The notes under the pieces were generated by a model. That model was not told where the DNA came from. It did not search any database and saw nothing but the letters and a program-made list of their open reading frames with translations. This document shows positions 1-11,525 of a stretch of 64,000 nucleotides of DNA, piece after piece. This stretch comes from Luscinia megarhynchos. Its lineage: Eukaryota; Chordata; Aves; Passeriformes; Turdidae. Numbering within the stretch: position 1 is the stretch's first letter; the number at the start of each line of letters is the position of its first letter. A program made the position numbers and the translations under genes. The stretch lies in NCBI GenBank assembly GCA_034336665.1, contig CM067592.1, forward strand, positions 54,798,473 to 54,862,472. The letters are read 5' to 3'.

Positions 1-149
1 GCAAAAGGCATGAAAGTAGTCCCTGATGCCTTATGCCTCAGTCTCTCCTGGTAAGATCAGTTAGTGGGAATCCAAGGTTCCTGATATGAGAAAGAAGGTC
101 TGGGACAACGGAGACTTCCTCTAAGAAGATAAGCAGGTTAGAGAACATT

Positions 150-1900
150 TAAAGAAATAGGATATCCTTAGGTTTACAGGACTTGATGGGATGCACCCCC
201 CAAGTCCTGAGTGAGCTGGTTAGTGTTTTCCATGGCCACTCCTAAATATACAAAGGACAAGGATGTTGCTGGGAATGGTCAGCTGGGACTTGTGAAGGAG
301 GAATCCCACATTAACTAACCTTTCAGGTTTCTGTGTTGAGTTGACCAACTCAGTGGATGCTGGGGAACAGCAGAGGTTGCACTGCCATTAATCACCAACA
401 CGTTGAATCTGGCAGTCAGTTTTCAGTCCACCTCACTGTCTACCTGTGGGGCTAGAAAAACAACAAAAGGAGGGCTAAGGACAATCTTTATCTTTTATTG
501 GATGTCAGGGAAAACATAAAGGATAAAGGACAAGGAAAGGGCTCATGTACTCAATACCTCCTTTGCCTCAGTCTTTAACAGTGAGACCAGTTGTCATCAA
601 GGTAGCCAGCCCCTGAGCTGAAAGACAGAGATGGGGAGCAGAATGAAGCCCCCGTAATCCGTGAGGCAATGGTGAGTAACCTGCTGTGCCACTTAGACCA
701 CAGAATTTCATGGGACTCACCCAAAAGTACTGGCAGAAGAGCTCACCAAACAACTTTCAGTCATTTATCTGCAGACCTGGTCAATAAGGGAGGTCCCAGA
801 TGACTGGAAGTTGCCACATCTGACGTCCATCTACAGGAATGGTTGGAAGAATGATACAGGAAATTACAGGACTTCATCACTACAGCACTACCTCGACCTG
901 AGTGTAGGAAACATCATGGGGCAGAACCCCTTGAGTGCCACCAGGGACAAATAAAGGACAGCCAGTGGGTCATGGTTTCAACTGAATTCCAACACCATTT
1001 TCAACAGCATTCTCCTGGTGAAACTGGATGTCCATGGCAAGAGCAGGTACGCTTTGGATACAGCAGAGGCTGGACAGCTGGGTCTGGAGAGTGCTGGAGC
1101 TAAACTCAGGTGTCAGGTGGGGCTCCCAGGGCTCAGTATTGGGTCCAATCCTGTTTAATATCTGCAGCAACAATCTGGACAAGGGATCAATTCTACCTAC
1201 CCTCATTAAGTTTGCCGACAACACCCAGAAGATGGGGGTGCTGGAGGGTAGAAAGGCTCTGCACATATTGGATTTGTGGGCTGAGGACAACTGCATAAGG
1301 TTCAATTAGAGGTCAAGCTCTGCCCTTGGGTCAGAACAATTCCACACGGCACTGCAGGCTGGAGGAGGAGTGGCTTGAGAGCTGCTCAGCAGAAAAAGAC
1401 TTGGTGGTAGCATCTGACAGCCAGCAGATGTGAGCCAGCAGTGTGCCCAAGTGACATGGAAAGCCAAGATAATCCTGGCTTGTATCAGCAATTGTACAGC
1501 CAGGAGGATTAATCAGTGATCACTGCCCTGTACTGGGCACTGATGAGGCTGTACCTGGAGTGCAGTGTTCAGTTTTGGACTCTTCACTTCAGAAAGGAGA
1601 TTGAGGTGCAGGAGCATGTCCAGGGAAAGGCAATGGAGTTGATGAAGGGTCTGAAATATAAACCTTATGAGGAACAGCTGAAGGAAGAGGGGTTATTTGG
1701 CCTCAAAAAAGAAGACTCAAGGAGGACTTTATCACTCTGTACAATTACCTGAAGGGAAGTTGTAATGAGGTAGGAGTTGCTTATTTTTCTCAAGTACCAA
1801 GTGACAAGATAAGAGAAAATATTCTCACGTTGTTCCAGATGAGGTTCAGATTAGATATCAGGAAAAACATCTGAACAAAAAGAGTTTTAAAGTGTTAGAA
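150..1900 (+). mobile_element. Decayed CR1-type LINE, ORF2 reverse-transcriptase part
   Basis: Broken reading frames on the plus strand recall the reverse transcriptase of avian non-LTR retrotransposons. Visible pieces in order are a GLDGMHPP-like segment (about 180), REVPDDWK and GNYR (about 790-870), a GSVLGPILFNI segment (about 1130), KFADNTQ (about 1210), a WAEDN-IRFN segment (about 1280), an ALMRLYLECSVQFW segment (about 1540), and the EGLFGLKK C-terminal part (about 1690). In intact elements this enzyme copies the element's RNA into a chromosomal nick. Stops and frame changes throughout show it is inactive. It ends next to a solo LTR at 1922. The family call comes from recognised motifs; the left edge is uncertain. 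Confidence 0.75.
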
Positions 1901-1921
1901 CAGACTTCCCAGGGAAGGCTT

Positions 1922-2639
1922 TGTCTTGGTTTGAAGGACAGGTGTCTGCCAAAAAAGGCAGAAGCTTTTCTTTGAAATGGAGAATGTAAACCCTCTACCC
2001 CCAAATTATTATAATTTTGAAATTAAGGGGCTCTCAGGCAAAGATATGGCAATTAGGAATAACAGTTCTTTACTAGCCAAATTCAAATAGAAATGCAGTA
2101 TTACACAGAACAATCCCAAAACCACTGACAGAGTCAGAATACAACATGACACCCTGTCAGTTAGTCAGGGTGTTGGTAGCAGTCCCATTAAATGGTGGCT
2201 ACAGTCCTCCTGCAGTGACAGATGTGGTTCAGCTGAAGCAGTGCTCCTGTAGAAAGGTGTTCAGTTTTCCTCTGAAGGTCCAGGGATGATGTGGAAAGGT
2301 CCGGTTTTCCTCTGAAATCCAGTGGAAAGGAAGTATCTTGCTGTCCAAAATCTCAGCTTTTATCAGTAGGAAAGGCTTGGCTCTTTCTCTTGGCTGGAGC
2401 ATCTCCCAATGGAATGATGTAATTTTATCAGTCATACAGTGGGATTAATGGCTGAGCAGCAGATGATATCTTCCTGGAGGGAGGATGGGTTGTGGAAAAG
2501 ATAAAGATGATTGCCCCACCTGGTTTTAAAGATGGCCCATTAGCAGATGGTATGTGCCACGGAGATAAGGGTCACTGCCCCACCTGCCTTCCACAGACGG
2601 TGATAGAATACACATTTCTGGCCACATCAACCCAACACA
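1922..2639 (-). mobile_element. Solo LTR, ERVL-type
   Basis: On the minus strand this block begins TGTGTTGGGT and ends CAAACCAAGACA, the TG...CA form of a retroviral LTR. It matches in detail the LTR at 10075-11404 and, in the other orientation, the one at 50563-51288. They share CAAACCAGGACA-like ends, a TAAAGAACTGTTATTCC stretch near the poly(A) region and a CTTTACCTGTCAC-type middle. No internal retroviral sequence adjoins it, so it is a solo LTR left by recombination. No convincing target-site duplication is seen (ggctt on the left, gacca on the right). The ERVL assignment rests on the shared 3' part with the LTRs of the ERVL provirus at 13045. Confidence 0.8.
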
Positions 2640-3359
2640 GACCATTGCACGTGCTTTAGCAAAAGGCTTCAGCAGAACTGGCCACAATGGTTTGCCCTTG
2701 ATTTGCCAGCATCACAGCAACCCTTGGCAGCTGCAGCTGCAGACTGTGCCCCTGAGTGACTCCAGTGGCCATGCCTGAGGGCAGACACACCTTCCACAAG
2801 CAGGCATCCCAAGGCAGCGGCATCTGTGCCATCGTGAGAGGGACACAAGCCTTGCACTGCAGCTGCCATGGCTCTCCTCCGTACAGGCACCTTAAAGACA
2901 TGTGCATGAGCTTCCAAATTAAATCCTGGACTGGCTTGGAACAAAGGAAGAAGCAGCAGACACTGAAGAAAAGCAGGCACTTGTGGCCTACGTTCAGGAC
3001 TGGAGGGAAGCACTGTGGAGTCTGCTGAGGAGGTGGCCCGCTTCACAGGCTCAGGCTTTGCTGCCAGAAGATCCTGCTTTGCCCCTGCTGGAGGCCATTG
3101 CCTACCAATGCATGGCCCTCTGTTGTTCCTGGATAGAGTCGTGTAGACCTGTGGCAGCAAGTCTGTCCCGTGTGCATCTGAGAGCGTAAGAGGGCAGGAC
3201 ATGTCAGCTTGCAGCACTTCATCTGGCTGCTCCTTCAGGGGGCTGGCACCATCATCAGAGACACAGAACAGCTTCTCCTCCCAGACTTATCCCTAGCCTC
3301 TGCACTTGCCCAGGTGGCTGCCTTGATGTTCACTGGGGACCTCGCTGATTGTGGCCGTC
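2640..3359. other. Unassigned stretch left of the duplicon
   Basis: I recognise no gene or repeat here. The plus strand has a readable stretch at about 2950-3189 with a WREALWSLLRRW-like helix and another at 3209-3406, but no start, splice logic or family resemblance supports a gene. It is not present next to copy B of the duplicon. Confidence 0.4.
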
Positions 3360-3419
3360 CATTGCTCAGCAGGCACCCAGTTACATTTGGACATGAGCTG
3401 CCATAGGCAGACATACAAC

Positions 3420-4337
3420 AACTGGAATGTTGAATAGCAGAGGCCACGCCAACTCATTTATTGCCCAAATGCAAGAAAGGCAGAAAAGCACAAGGAAACA
3501 TGGCAGTGTCTCTGTGCAGTTTCTTTGTCCTGTGAAATTCAGTAGCCGTTGGTGTTTTTGTGCTGCTACCAATCCCTCCCATGAAAAAACAGCATTCCAG
3601 GAAGAAGCAACATTATCTGACACATAGCAAGTGCCGCCAGCAGTTGCTGCAGGTGCTCTGGCCAACAGCCCGTGTAGGATGGAGCACAGCCCCCAGTGCA
3701 CCTTGGCTTTGGCTGCCCTCTGGCACAGAAGCCCCCCCAGGCCATAGGTCTCTGTGGCAGGAGCAGGCACCAGCGCTGCCAGGGCTCGCTGGGCGGCCGG
3801 TCAGCTTTGGCAGGGACTCTGCCACACCTGCTGTCAGTGCTCCCCGGGCCCCTGGGGTCAGAGCAGCATTCGTGCCATGGACCACACGTGTTTTCCTTGT
3901 CTGTGTCACACCGCTGCCTTCAGGACGGCCAGCAGGCGGGACGTGTCCCAAGGAGGCCGTGCCGGCTTCTGAGGAAGGCCCCGCGCCCTCCCCGTCGCAG
4001 CCGCCTCGGCAGCCACGGGGGCTCCTTCTGCTGCCCTGAGCCTGCAGGGCAGGGCAGCGTTTGCTGATGGTTTGAGCCATTCCTAAGGATCCTGTCGGGC
4101 AGTATGAGACACTTGGGGCAAGGCATTCCATCAAACCTGGGCCACTCTGGGGGCGCTGGGGGCAGCCCCAGGGCAGGTGGCACTGTGTGCAAGGGCCCTT
4201 TGTGACACGGTGCAGCACGGTCACCGTGGCACGGAAAGGGACAGCGTGTCCAAGGGCTCATTGTGACGCGCAGTGACATAGGTGCTGGCGGTGACACGGC
4301 CACGCCACAGTGCTCGGTGCACGGCGTCGGGACAGGG
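3420..4337 (+). other. GC-rich region 5' of the MROH-like gene
   Basis: This region is shared with copy B and ends before the minisatellite. It is rich in CTG/CAG and CC dinucleotides. I see no TATA box or splice-consistent exon that I can defend. It probably holds the promoter and 5' untranslated region of the MROH-like gene, but that is inference from position only. Confidence 0.35.
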
Positions 4338-4739
4338 GCGGGACAGAGCGCTGCTGTCAGGAGCCCCGCACAGCGCACTCGTTCCTTGCTGACCCGCAGC
4401 TTTTTCCCAGGCGTTACTCCTGCAGGTGACCTCGAGGCCAGACCGCAGCATTTGCTGACCTGTGGCCTTCCCCGAGGCTTCTCTTCTGCAGGTGCCCTCG
4501 AGGGCGCACCGTGGCACTTAGTGACACGAAGCTTTCTGGAGGAATCTCCAATCCCTGCGGCCTCTGCCGTCGAGAGCAGACCGTGGTATTTGCTGACCAC
4601 GGTCCTTGATCTGGAGGAGTCTCCTGTCATTGTGGCAGGAGCCTTCAAGGCCAGAGCACAGGACTTGCTGTCCTGTAGCCTGGCCAAGAGTTCACTCTTG
4701 CACGAGCCTACAAGTCACAACTGCAGGACTTACTGACTC
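4338..4739 (+). repeat. Degenerate minisatellite upstream of MROH-like copy A
   Basis: About four to five diverged tandem units occur here. Each has a GCAGGTGMCCTCGA-like start, a CAGACCG(C/T)GG(T)-like middle, a TTTGCTGAC-like core and a CTTC(T)-rich end. Unit lengths I can read are about 66, 72 and 75 bp, all multiples of three, so one plus-strand frame stays open across the array (4263-4736). Copy B carries the same array with single-base indels that break that frame. It lies just before the gene's start codon at 4772. Whether it is translated is unknown. Confidence 0.6.
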
Positions 4740-4771
4740 AGGCCTTTTCTGAGCCATCTCTCCAAGTAGCC

Positions 4772-7700
4772 ATGAATCCGGGCAGTGACGTAGAGCAGAA
4801 ACCCCCAAGCATGCCCCAGCTGGCCTTGGAGGAGGAGGAGAAAGAAGGCGCTGGAACTACCCCAGCACAGCAGCCTGAAGAGGTGGAGCAGTTCCAGCCA
4901 CCGCAGGAGGGTGAGTGACACCCCTCAGCTCTGCTCCATGCCCTGGGGCCTCCTGGGGCTGTCCCTGCCAGGGGAGCAGGGCTGGGCTCTGCTCTCCGGC
5001 CTGTCCCGCAGCCCCTCAGCCCCGGCTGCGCTCCCTCTTTGCCAGGTGCGGCCATGGAGCGCACACGAGAGCAGCAACGCACCCGAGGCCTCTTCCGCGC
5101 AACAGCGCAGGTACTGCAGCCAGCAACACCTGGGCTGGGCCTGCTGTCACTGCTCAGCCCAGCACCGTGCTTGGAGCACGCCATGCAACCTCCCTCCCTT
5201 CTCGCCCTCCTGCTACAGATGGTTTGCAAATTCATGAAGAGAATTTGCGAGGAAGAGACCAGCGTCGTGGGCTCCGTGGTCAGAGCATACTCTCCCCTCT
5301 TCAAAACCAAGACCAGTGCTGCCCTGCTGGATATGCTTGTGCAGGAGGGTCCTTCCAACCCAAAGCAAGTAAGCAGCCTGTGGCCTGCCTTTGATCCTCC
5401 CAGGAATTGCCTGGCCTCTAAAGCCAGGCCTGATGGTCACTGGAAGCCTCAGAAGCCATGAGAGTGAGGCCAAAGCTCCGGGTTGCTTCTCTGGGGCACT
5501 GGGCACATTACTCCCTGTGGCAGCTTTCCAAGTCTCCCGTGCCTTCTGCAGGTGCCAGCCATGGTGAGGTACATCCACCAGTGGCTCATGGCCAATGAGC
5601 GGCCCGAGTACAACGTGTACAGGCCCCTTCTGGACCTGGCAGAGGCACAGCCCGCTGACGTGGTGATGGCTCTCCTGCGCGTGGCCCCATCGTGTGACAG
5701 GTATGGGGCCCACGCGCCCACACGGCTCAGGGCTCACCAGCCCACCCAGGTGTCTGACAAACACAGAATTCCAGGGCTCTCTGGCTCCTCTCTTTGCCAC
5801 CCCTGGCATGTCAGCCCCCAGCGTGCTGCCCTGCTCCCTCCGGGCCCCTCGGGGGCCAGTCCCCACAGGGCTGGGCTGCCTGGCTGCTGCCAGCGAGGGG
5901 CAGTGGGCAGAGGCAGGGCTGGCAGCCAGCTCAGCTCCCCGCTGCTGCCCAGGCCACGGTGCTGTGTCCCAGACCGCCCTGAGACACAGCTGTGACCCCA
6001 CAGAGCTGCTCTGGCCATGTGGAGGAGCATCATGTGCTCGTGCAGGACTGCAGAGCCGGCCATGCTGATACTCCTGGATGTGCTGGCCAACTGGCCAGAG
6101 CACAGCACGAGCACTGCCGATGGGGACTGCACGGCTGTCCTTGCCCTGGCTGTGAGTTTCTGCAACTGGCCTTTGCTCACCCCAAGGTCACCTCTCTGTC
6201 AGCTCTCCAGCCTCCCTCCCCCACGGCATCTCCCTGCTTCGGGTGCCTGGCTGCATCCTGGCCTAAGGGCAGCTGCAGGGTCACCAGGCCCACAGCTGCC
6301 CCTGCGTCTCCGCTGGCCTCTGCCTCCCACGCTCGCGCCCTGCCGCATGGACACCTCGGCACTGAGCGCTGTCTCGGGCTGCTCTGTCCTTTGCAGGCAA
6401 CTGTGGTGATGTGGAAGATCCTCCAGGCGCCCTGCGTCCCACACATCATGACCGTGCATTTCCCTCGCCTCTTTGCGCATCTGCTCTTCCAAGTGCTCTC
6501 CAGCACACTGGATACGCCGGAGGCGGTCCATACCTTCTGGAAGGGGTGCCAGCAGCAACACGGCCTTGCCACCAACCCCAACAGGTGCTCCATGCCAGCG
6601 TTCCTGTCCCTGCCATGTCCCCAGGGCAGGAGCCAGTGCTCCCAGTGTGACCTGGCCTTTGCTCTGCACACAGCTTTGCAGTGCAGACCCTGAAGGCCCT
6701 GCTCTGCCGAATGCACTATAAGGGTGTGGTGGCGGCACTGGAAGATAAGGGTGCCTGGGACACACTGCTCCGTGCTGACACCCACCACTCTGCTGTAGGT
6801 GTGCTGGCCAGGTGAGATCCCCTTCTCCCCAGCTGCCCCCGGTATCTGTGCCCTCTGCGGGGCTGCCCCACACAGTCCCCGTGCTTGTGGGCCAGAGGGC
6901 TTTGTCACCAAGGGACGGCCAAGGAGGCTGCCAAAGGCTGGGAGAGGAGCGTGCCCAAGAGCAGAGCCTCCCAGAGGGCCCGGGCCCCCTTGCAGGGTGG
7001 CTGGGGAACGAGCAGGCCTCTGAGACTCAGGCCGGGGAGAGGTTTGCCCTCGCTGGCTCAGGGTTTTGTTCCCGTTTTCTCCTGACAGAGAAATGCGCCA
7101 CGCATCCATAGCCTTGTGTTCCAAGATCGCCTTCTACCTGCTCGGGCTGCTCAGCAAAGACATGCCATGCTGGGATTTGGCCACCATGGCGTTCCTTGTG
7201 GAGGTGAGCCTCAAGGCCAGCGCAGCCTGGCTGAGCTGCGTCCCAGCTCTCTGCCCTCTCACAGCCGCAGCTGCCTGGGACGCTGCCCGCGCCCTGTGCT
7301 GCTGCCGGGCCCAGCCCCGCGCGGGTCTGGGCTCCTGCGGCCGGCTCCCCTGGCAGCGCCCTGTGCCTTTCAGATCCTCGAGTGCCTGGCCTGGAATGAA
7401 TGGCATGAGCGCGTCCTGGACATCTTGTCAAAGAACCTGCAGAGCGAGTGCAGGGAGAGGCATCGCCTGGCACTCAGAGGCCTCCTGGTGCTCAGCAAGA
7501 ACATCTCCATGGTGAGAAGGCGGCAGCGGCTGAAGCCGTGCTGCCGCCGGGGGGCTGGGGAACGAGGTCGCTCGGGCTTGGCTGGGCTTCGGGAGCCAGC
7601 TGCTCCCAGCTGTCCTGCCTCCCCCTACAGCCGCCCTAGTGCTTTGGCACAGGCCTTTGCCTTCTGGGCCCTGCGGCACCAGGGTGGCCTTTCACACGCT

Positions 7701-9757
7701 TGTGTTCCACACAGGCCATACGAATGTGGGACCTGCACGCAAGGCTCGTGGAGCTCCTGAGGGAAAATGACAGCGACGTGGTTGGCATGAGCATCGTTCT
7801 CCTCAGCTGTCTGTTCCCCTACAAAGGCACCAAGATAGAAACCCCCCTCGCCCTGCAGCTGGCTGACATGCTCCTGCCACTCTTTGATAACGTAAGGCTC
7901 GCTGCCTCCAGCCACGGCCACTGGCTGCTGCCCGCACACTTTGTGCCCTGGGCATTTTCAGGCCTGTGCCCAGGTGGGGGGGAAGCAGCCCATGACGAGG
8001 GCTTTTTCTCTTCCTTTCATACAGGATGACAGCCAGGTGCAGTTGAGCTCCATGTTCATCTTCCGAGACATGGTAGATTTTTCACCGGAGAGGATAAAAA
8101 CGGCCCTGAAGTCACACGTGCGCAGGAGCCTGCTCCCACTCTCCTTCCACTGCCACGACGAGAACCAGCGCGTGGCTAAGGTGAGGACTCGGCGGCTGCC
8201 GGCAGCCCCCTGCCAGGAGGCTCGGCTGCCTCCTGCTCTGCCACCTCACGGGCTGCAGCCTCCTCCTGGCCGTGCTGCAGGGACGTGGCTCCTGCGCCCT
8301 GGGCTGTGGTGCCACCTCCGCGTCTCTGCTGCTCTCCAGGCCTCCCGGGCAGCGCTGCATTCTTCAGCCACGTTCCTGCAGAGGAAGGACCTCCAAGAGG
8401 TGCTGCAGCTGGAGCAGACCTGGAGTTTCGGCGTGGTAAGCACGGCCCGGCAGCGCCGGCCCCGGGCCCGAGAAGCCGCCCGGGCGCGCTGCTCAGCGTG
8501 TGCGGCCGGAGCCGCGGCCCTGCCCGCTGCTGCAGCCACACGCTGCTCCCCTCCCTGGGCCGCGCGGGCTCGGCTCCCGGCCCCCGCGGCCCCGAGCCGG
8601 GCGCCGACGGACCCCGGCCCAGCTGGGCTGTGCGGCGGGGCGGCACCGCGGCTCAAGGGCAGCAGCCGGCCCTCTGCCGCCTCCAGAGCTCGGCTCCGGC
8701 GGCTGCTGGCCGCCTCTCCGCGCTCTGCGGGCAGGGCAGGCCGCTGCTGGCCGCACGGAGCGCCCGGCCGAGGGGCTGAGCCTGCACCAAGCGCGCCCTC
8801 CCGCCGCTCTCCGCAGCTGGCAGAGGACAGGAGCCGAGCGCCCGAGCACCTGCGGCAGGCCCTGCTGTACCTGGACAGCCCGCAGGAGTGCCTGCGACAG
8901 GCGGCCATCAGCTTCATCGGTGAGCCACGAGCCCGGGATCCCTCCCCGGCCCGGCCCGGCGCAGCTCGGCCCCAGCCCCGGCTGCGGCCCCGGCAGCGCC
9001 ATCAGGGCCCGGCGCCGCGGAGCCGCGGCTGCCCTCGGGGCTGCTGCCGCCCTCCCGCAGCCGCGCCCTTGGGCGGCAGCGTGCGGCAAGGGCCCGGGCT
9101 GAGCCCTGCCGGGGCTCGAGGCCGTGTGGCCGCAGGGCTGGCAGCGCCGCGGGCAGGGGCTGCGCCGCTCGGGCCGTGACGGGCTCTGTGTGTTCCCAGG
9201 GATGGCCGGGCGGCACCTCAGGGGGCACAAGCGACAGCTCCAGCGCGTCTGCCAGGGTGAGTCAGGGCGGCGGGCTGTCAGCCCCGCCTGCCGGGGGCAG
9301 CGGCAGTCCCTGCCCCGGCTGCCCAGGGCTCTGCTCCCTGTGCGGACCAGGGCTGCCGTGGCCAGAGCAGCCCCAGAGATTTCAGGGCCACGTGGAGCAA
9401 TAGTGTCCCGTAGCTTCGGGCTGATCCCCTTGCTCCCTGCTCCCTCGTGGCCGTGGCCAGAACCGCCTGGGGTGGGATGGCCGCGGCATGGGGGTCTCCT
9501 CGGGTCCCCGCAGATGCGGGATCTGACCGTGGCTCCGTTCCTCTCTCTCTCTTGCAGCCCTTGAAGACAAGGCGGAGGACATCAACCCTGCCATCAGGAG
9601 CCAGGCTCTCGAAACAGCCTTTCTGCTGCGGGCAGTAGAGAGACCTTCGGGCTCCATCCTGGGGAAGCTGCTGCATCACCTCCGCGGGGCGCGCAGGAAA
9701 CGGCCTTCTCTGTGGTGCTGTGTCCGGCTCTGCTGCTGGACCTCTGAGGAGAGCTGA
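4772..9757 (+). CDS. MROH-like (maestro heat-like repeat) protein, copy A, 15 exons
   Basis: Exons: 4772-4910, 5046-5110, 5219-5368, 5552-5700, 6004-6151, 6397-6584, 6674-6811, 7089-7203, 7374-7511, 7715-7891, 8025-8180, 8340-8435, 8817-8919, 9200-9256, 9558-9757. All introns are GT-AG, and the joined length of 2019 nt gives 672 codons plus a stop with no break, which strongly supports the model. The N-terminus (about 46 residues) is acidic and Gln/Pro-rich. The rest is paired amphipathic helices typical of HEAT repeats, such as the WHERVLDILSKNLQ and LKSHVRRSLLPL segments. The C-terminal YLDSPQECLRQAAISFIG and MAGRHLRGH parts are characteristic of the avian MROH family. HEAT proteins act as binding scaffolds; no partner can be inferred here. 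The start is the first ATG of exon 1. It has the same exon plan as copy B. Which MROH member it represents is not resolved. Confidence 0.85.
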
Positions 9758-10074
9758 GTGGAGAGGCTCTCTGCCAGCTGGGGCCACCTGAGCCGGGGGG
9801 GCTTTTTCTTTCCCCCACGGCTGCCCAGGGCACGGAGCTGAGACTGCGGCCCCGCTGACACAGAGCTCTGGGCCCGCAGAGCTTCTGCCTCCCTGGCGAG
9901 GGCGGCCATGTCTCCTCGAGCAGGGCTGCCGAGGCGCTGCTGCCCCAGCGGCTCTGGGCGCCACACAGACAGCACCAGAGCCAGCACAGGAGCAGCAGCA
10001 CCCCGAACGCCAGCACCTGCTCCACCAGGCATCCGCACCGGCCGCGAGGCTGAAAGGGGCATACTGTGGGCACC
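9758..10074 (+). other. 3' flank of MROH-like copy A
   Basis: GC-rich sequence lies between the stop codon and the LTR. No AATAAA is seen before the LTR nest, where one occurs at about 10687 inside the ERVK-type LTR. The 610-bp difference from copy B falls near 9812. A long minus-strand open stretch with a Leu/Cys-rich hydrophobic run lies here but has no supported start or splice sites. Confidence 0.4.
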
Positions 10075-10175
10075 TGTCCTGGTTTGAAGGACAGGCATCT
10101 GCCAAAAGAGGCAGAAGCTTCTCTGTGAAATGCAGAATGTAAACCCCTTCCCCCCAAATTATTATAATTTTGAAT

Positions 10176-10181
10176 TTAAGG
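10176..10181. repeat. Left target-site duplication TTAAGG
   Basis: TTAAGG lies immediately left of the ERVK-type LTR and is repeated at 10825-10830 immediately right of it. A 6-bp duplication is typical of ERVK/alpha-beta type integrases. Confidence 0.9.
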
Positions 10182-10824
10182 TGTGGGAGTCCAGAGTAGT
10201 CCTCTGGCCTCCTTGGGGGTCTCAAAACCCCCCTGGCGAGGGTCTCAAAGATCCCCAAGTGAGACCCTGGTGTCTCACGCGCTGAATTCAAACCCCTGGG
10301 CGAAATTACCAACATAGAGGGAATGGAAACAAGCTACCACAATTAGTGAAGTGTAAATTAGGTTGTTAGAATGTAGATAAATAGACTTTTGGGAGTGTTT
10401 GTGATAAGGGACACATGGCCAACATGAAGAATTTGGGGTATGGATACCTCTTCCTCCTTCTTCTCTGTGTCATCCATGCTGGGTGACATGCTGGCACTTT
10501 TAGATTGGGTGGGGTCAGTGCTGGACAGTTTAACGAGACTGTATGGTATTGGAAAATTGTTATAAACATTTAGCATGTAATGTAGACTATATAAGATAAG
10601 CCCTGCCTTCACCAGGCAGATTCCATCCTGGATGCCAGGTTGGGAAGATTGCTATTAGCCAGGCAAAGAATTCCTGAGACAAGAAAAATAAAACAATCCT
10701 TGAAGCCTTGAAAACCGTCTCCTGTAATCTCTCATCAGCAGCTTTGGGAAAGAACAAGATTTAAACCACCTGCATGCCCTCCTGAGGTGATCTCAGGTTT
10801 AAGGAGACACCTCGGGCTGTGACA
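10182..10824 (+). mobile_element. Solo LTR, ERVK-type, nested in an ERVL LTR
   Basis: The block runs from TGTGGGAGTCC to GGCTGTGACA, 643 bp, flanked by TTAAGG on both sides. A TATA-like ACTATATAAGATAAG lies at about 10582 and AATAAA at about 10687, giving plus orientation. Its layout (TGTGGG start, CCAAGATG/AACATGAAGAATTTGGGG core, GTGACA end) resembles the LTRs of the ERVK-like provirus at 29112-36338. No internal sequence remains. The first 423 bp are also present in copy B, where the LTR is cut off at 45107. Confidence 0.9.
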
Positions 10825-10830
10825 TTAAGG
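10825..10830. repeat. Right target-site duplication TTAAGG
   Basis: Partner of 10176-10181. After it the interrupted ERVL-type LTR resumes with GGCTCTCAGG. Confidence 0.9.
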
Positions 10831-11419
10831 GGCTCTCAGGCAAAGATATGGCAATTAGGAAAAACAGTTCTTTACTAGCCAAATTCAAATAGAAATGCAG
10901 TATTACAAAGAACAATCCCAAAAACACTTCCAGAGTCAGAATACAACCTGACACCCTGTCAGTCAGTCATGGTGTTGGTAGCAGTCCCATTAAATAGTGG
11001 CTACAGTCCTCCTGCAGTGACAGATGTGGTTCAGCTGAAGCAGTGCTCCTGTAGAAGGGTGCAGTTTTCCTCTGAAGGTCCAGGCATGATGTGGAAAGGT
11101 CCAGTTTTCCTCTGGAATCCAGTGGAAAGAAGGATAACTTGCTGTCCAAAAACTCAGATTTTATCTAGGTAGGAAAGGCTTGGCTCTTTCTCATGGCTGG
11201 AGCATGCCCCAATGGGATGATATAATTTTATCAGTCATACAGTGGGACTCAATGGTCCAGAAGCAGATGCTATCTTCCTGGAGGGAATATGGGCTGTAGA
11301 AAAGATAAAGATGTTTGCCCCACCTTTAAGATGGCCCATTAGCAAATAGTATGTGCCACAGATGGTGATAGAATACACATTTCGGGCCGCATCCACCCAA
11401 CACAGTCTCATAAATTTAA

Positions 11420-11525
11420 AAGTGTGGATGTGACACGGAAAAAAACCATAGTGCCAGGTTGATGGTTGGGTTTGATGATCTTAGAGGTCTTTTCAAACCC
11501 TAATGAGTCAATGACTCTATGATTT
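11420..11525 (+). mobile_element. CR1 3' end fragment
   Basis: GGTTTGATGATCTTAGAGGTC followed by AACCCTAATGAGTCAATGACTCTATGATT is the recognisable 3' tail of an avian CR1 LINE, in plus orientation. It adjoins the ERVL-type solo LTR. Confidence 0.8.

Larger units (their letters stand above)
3360..10606 (+). repeat. Duplicon copy A (direct repeat of 37250-45107)
   Basis: This block of about 7.2 kb is repeated almost base for base at 37250-45107 in the same orientation. Similarity begins near TTGCTCAGCAGGC (copy B: TTGCTGAGCAGGC) and stops inside the ERVK-type solo LTR at ATATAAGATAAGCCCT. It contains the upstream region, minisatellite, complete MROH-like gene and part of the downstream LTR nest. 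Relative to copy B it lacks about 610 bp just after the gene (copy B 43706-44314). The LTR nest is shared by both copies, so it predates the duplication. Confidence 0.92.
10075..11404 (-). mobile_element. Solo LTR, ERVL-type, split by a second LTR
   Basis: On the minus strand it starts TGTGTTGGGTGG at 11404 and ends CAAACCAGGACA at 10075. It closely matches the solo LTR at 1922-2639. After removal of a 643-bp insertion and one 6-bp duplication it is about 680 bp. No target duplication is visible around it. Its 5' part (10075-10181) and part of the inserted LTR are also in copy B (44578-45107). Confidence 0.85.

Noticed and set aside
2669..3217. 182-codon minus-strand frame
   Set aside because: No motif, no start context and no splice logic. 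The composition is ordinary moderately GC-rich DNA.
9594..10157. Minus-strand frame with a hydrophobic VLAFGVLLLLCWLWCCLC run
   Set aside because: It looks like a membrane helix, but the frame starts inside an LTR, overlaps the last MROH exon, and has no family match I can defend. It is repeated in copy B only because the block is duplicated.
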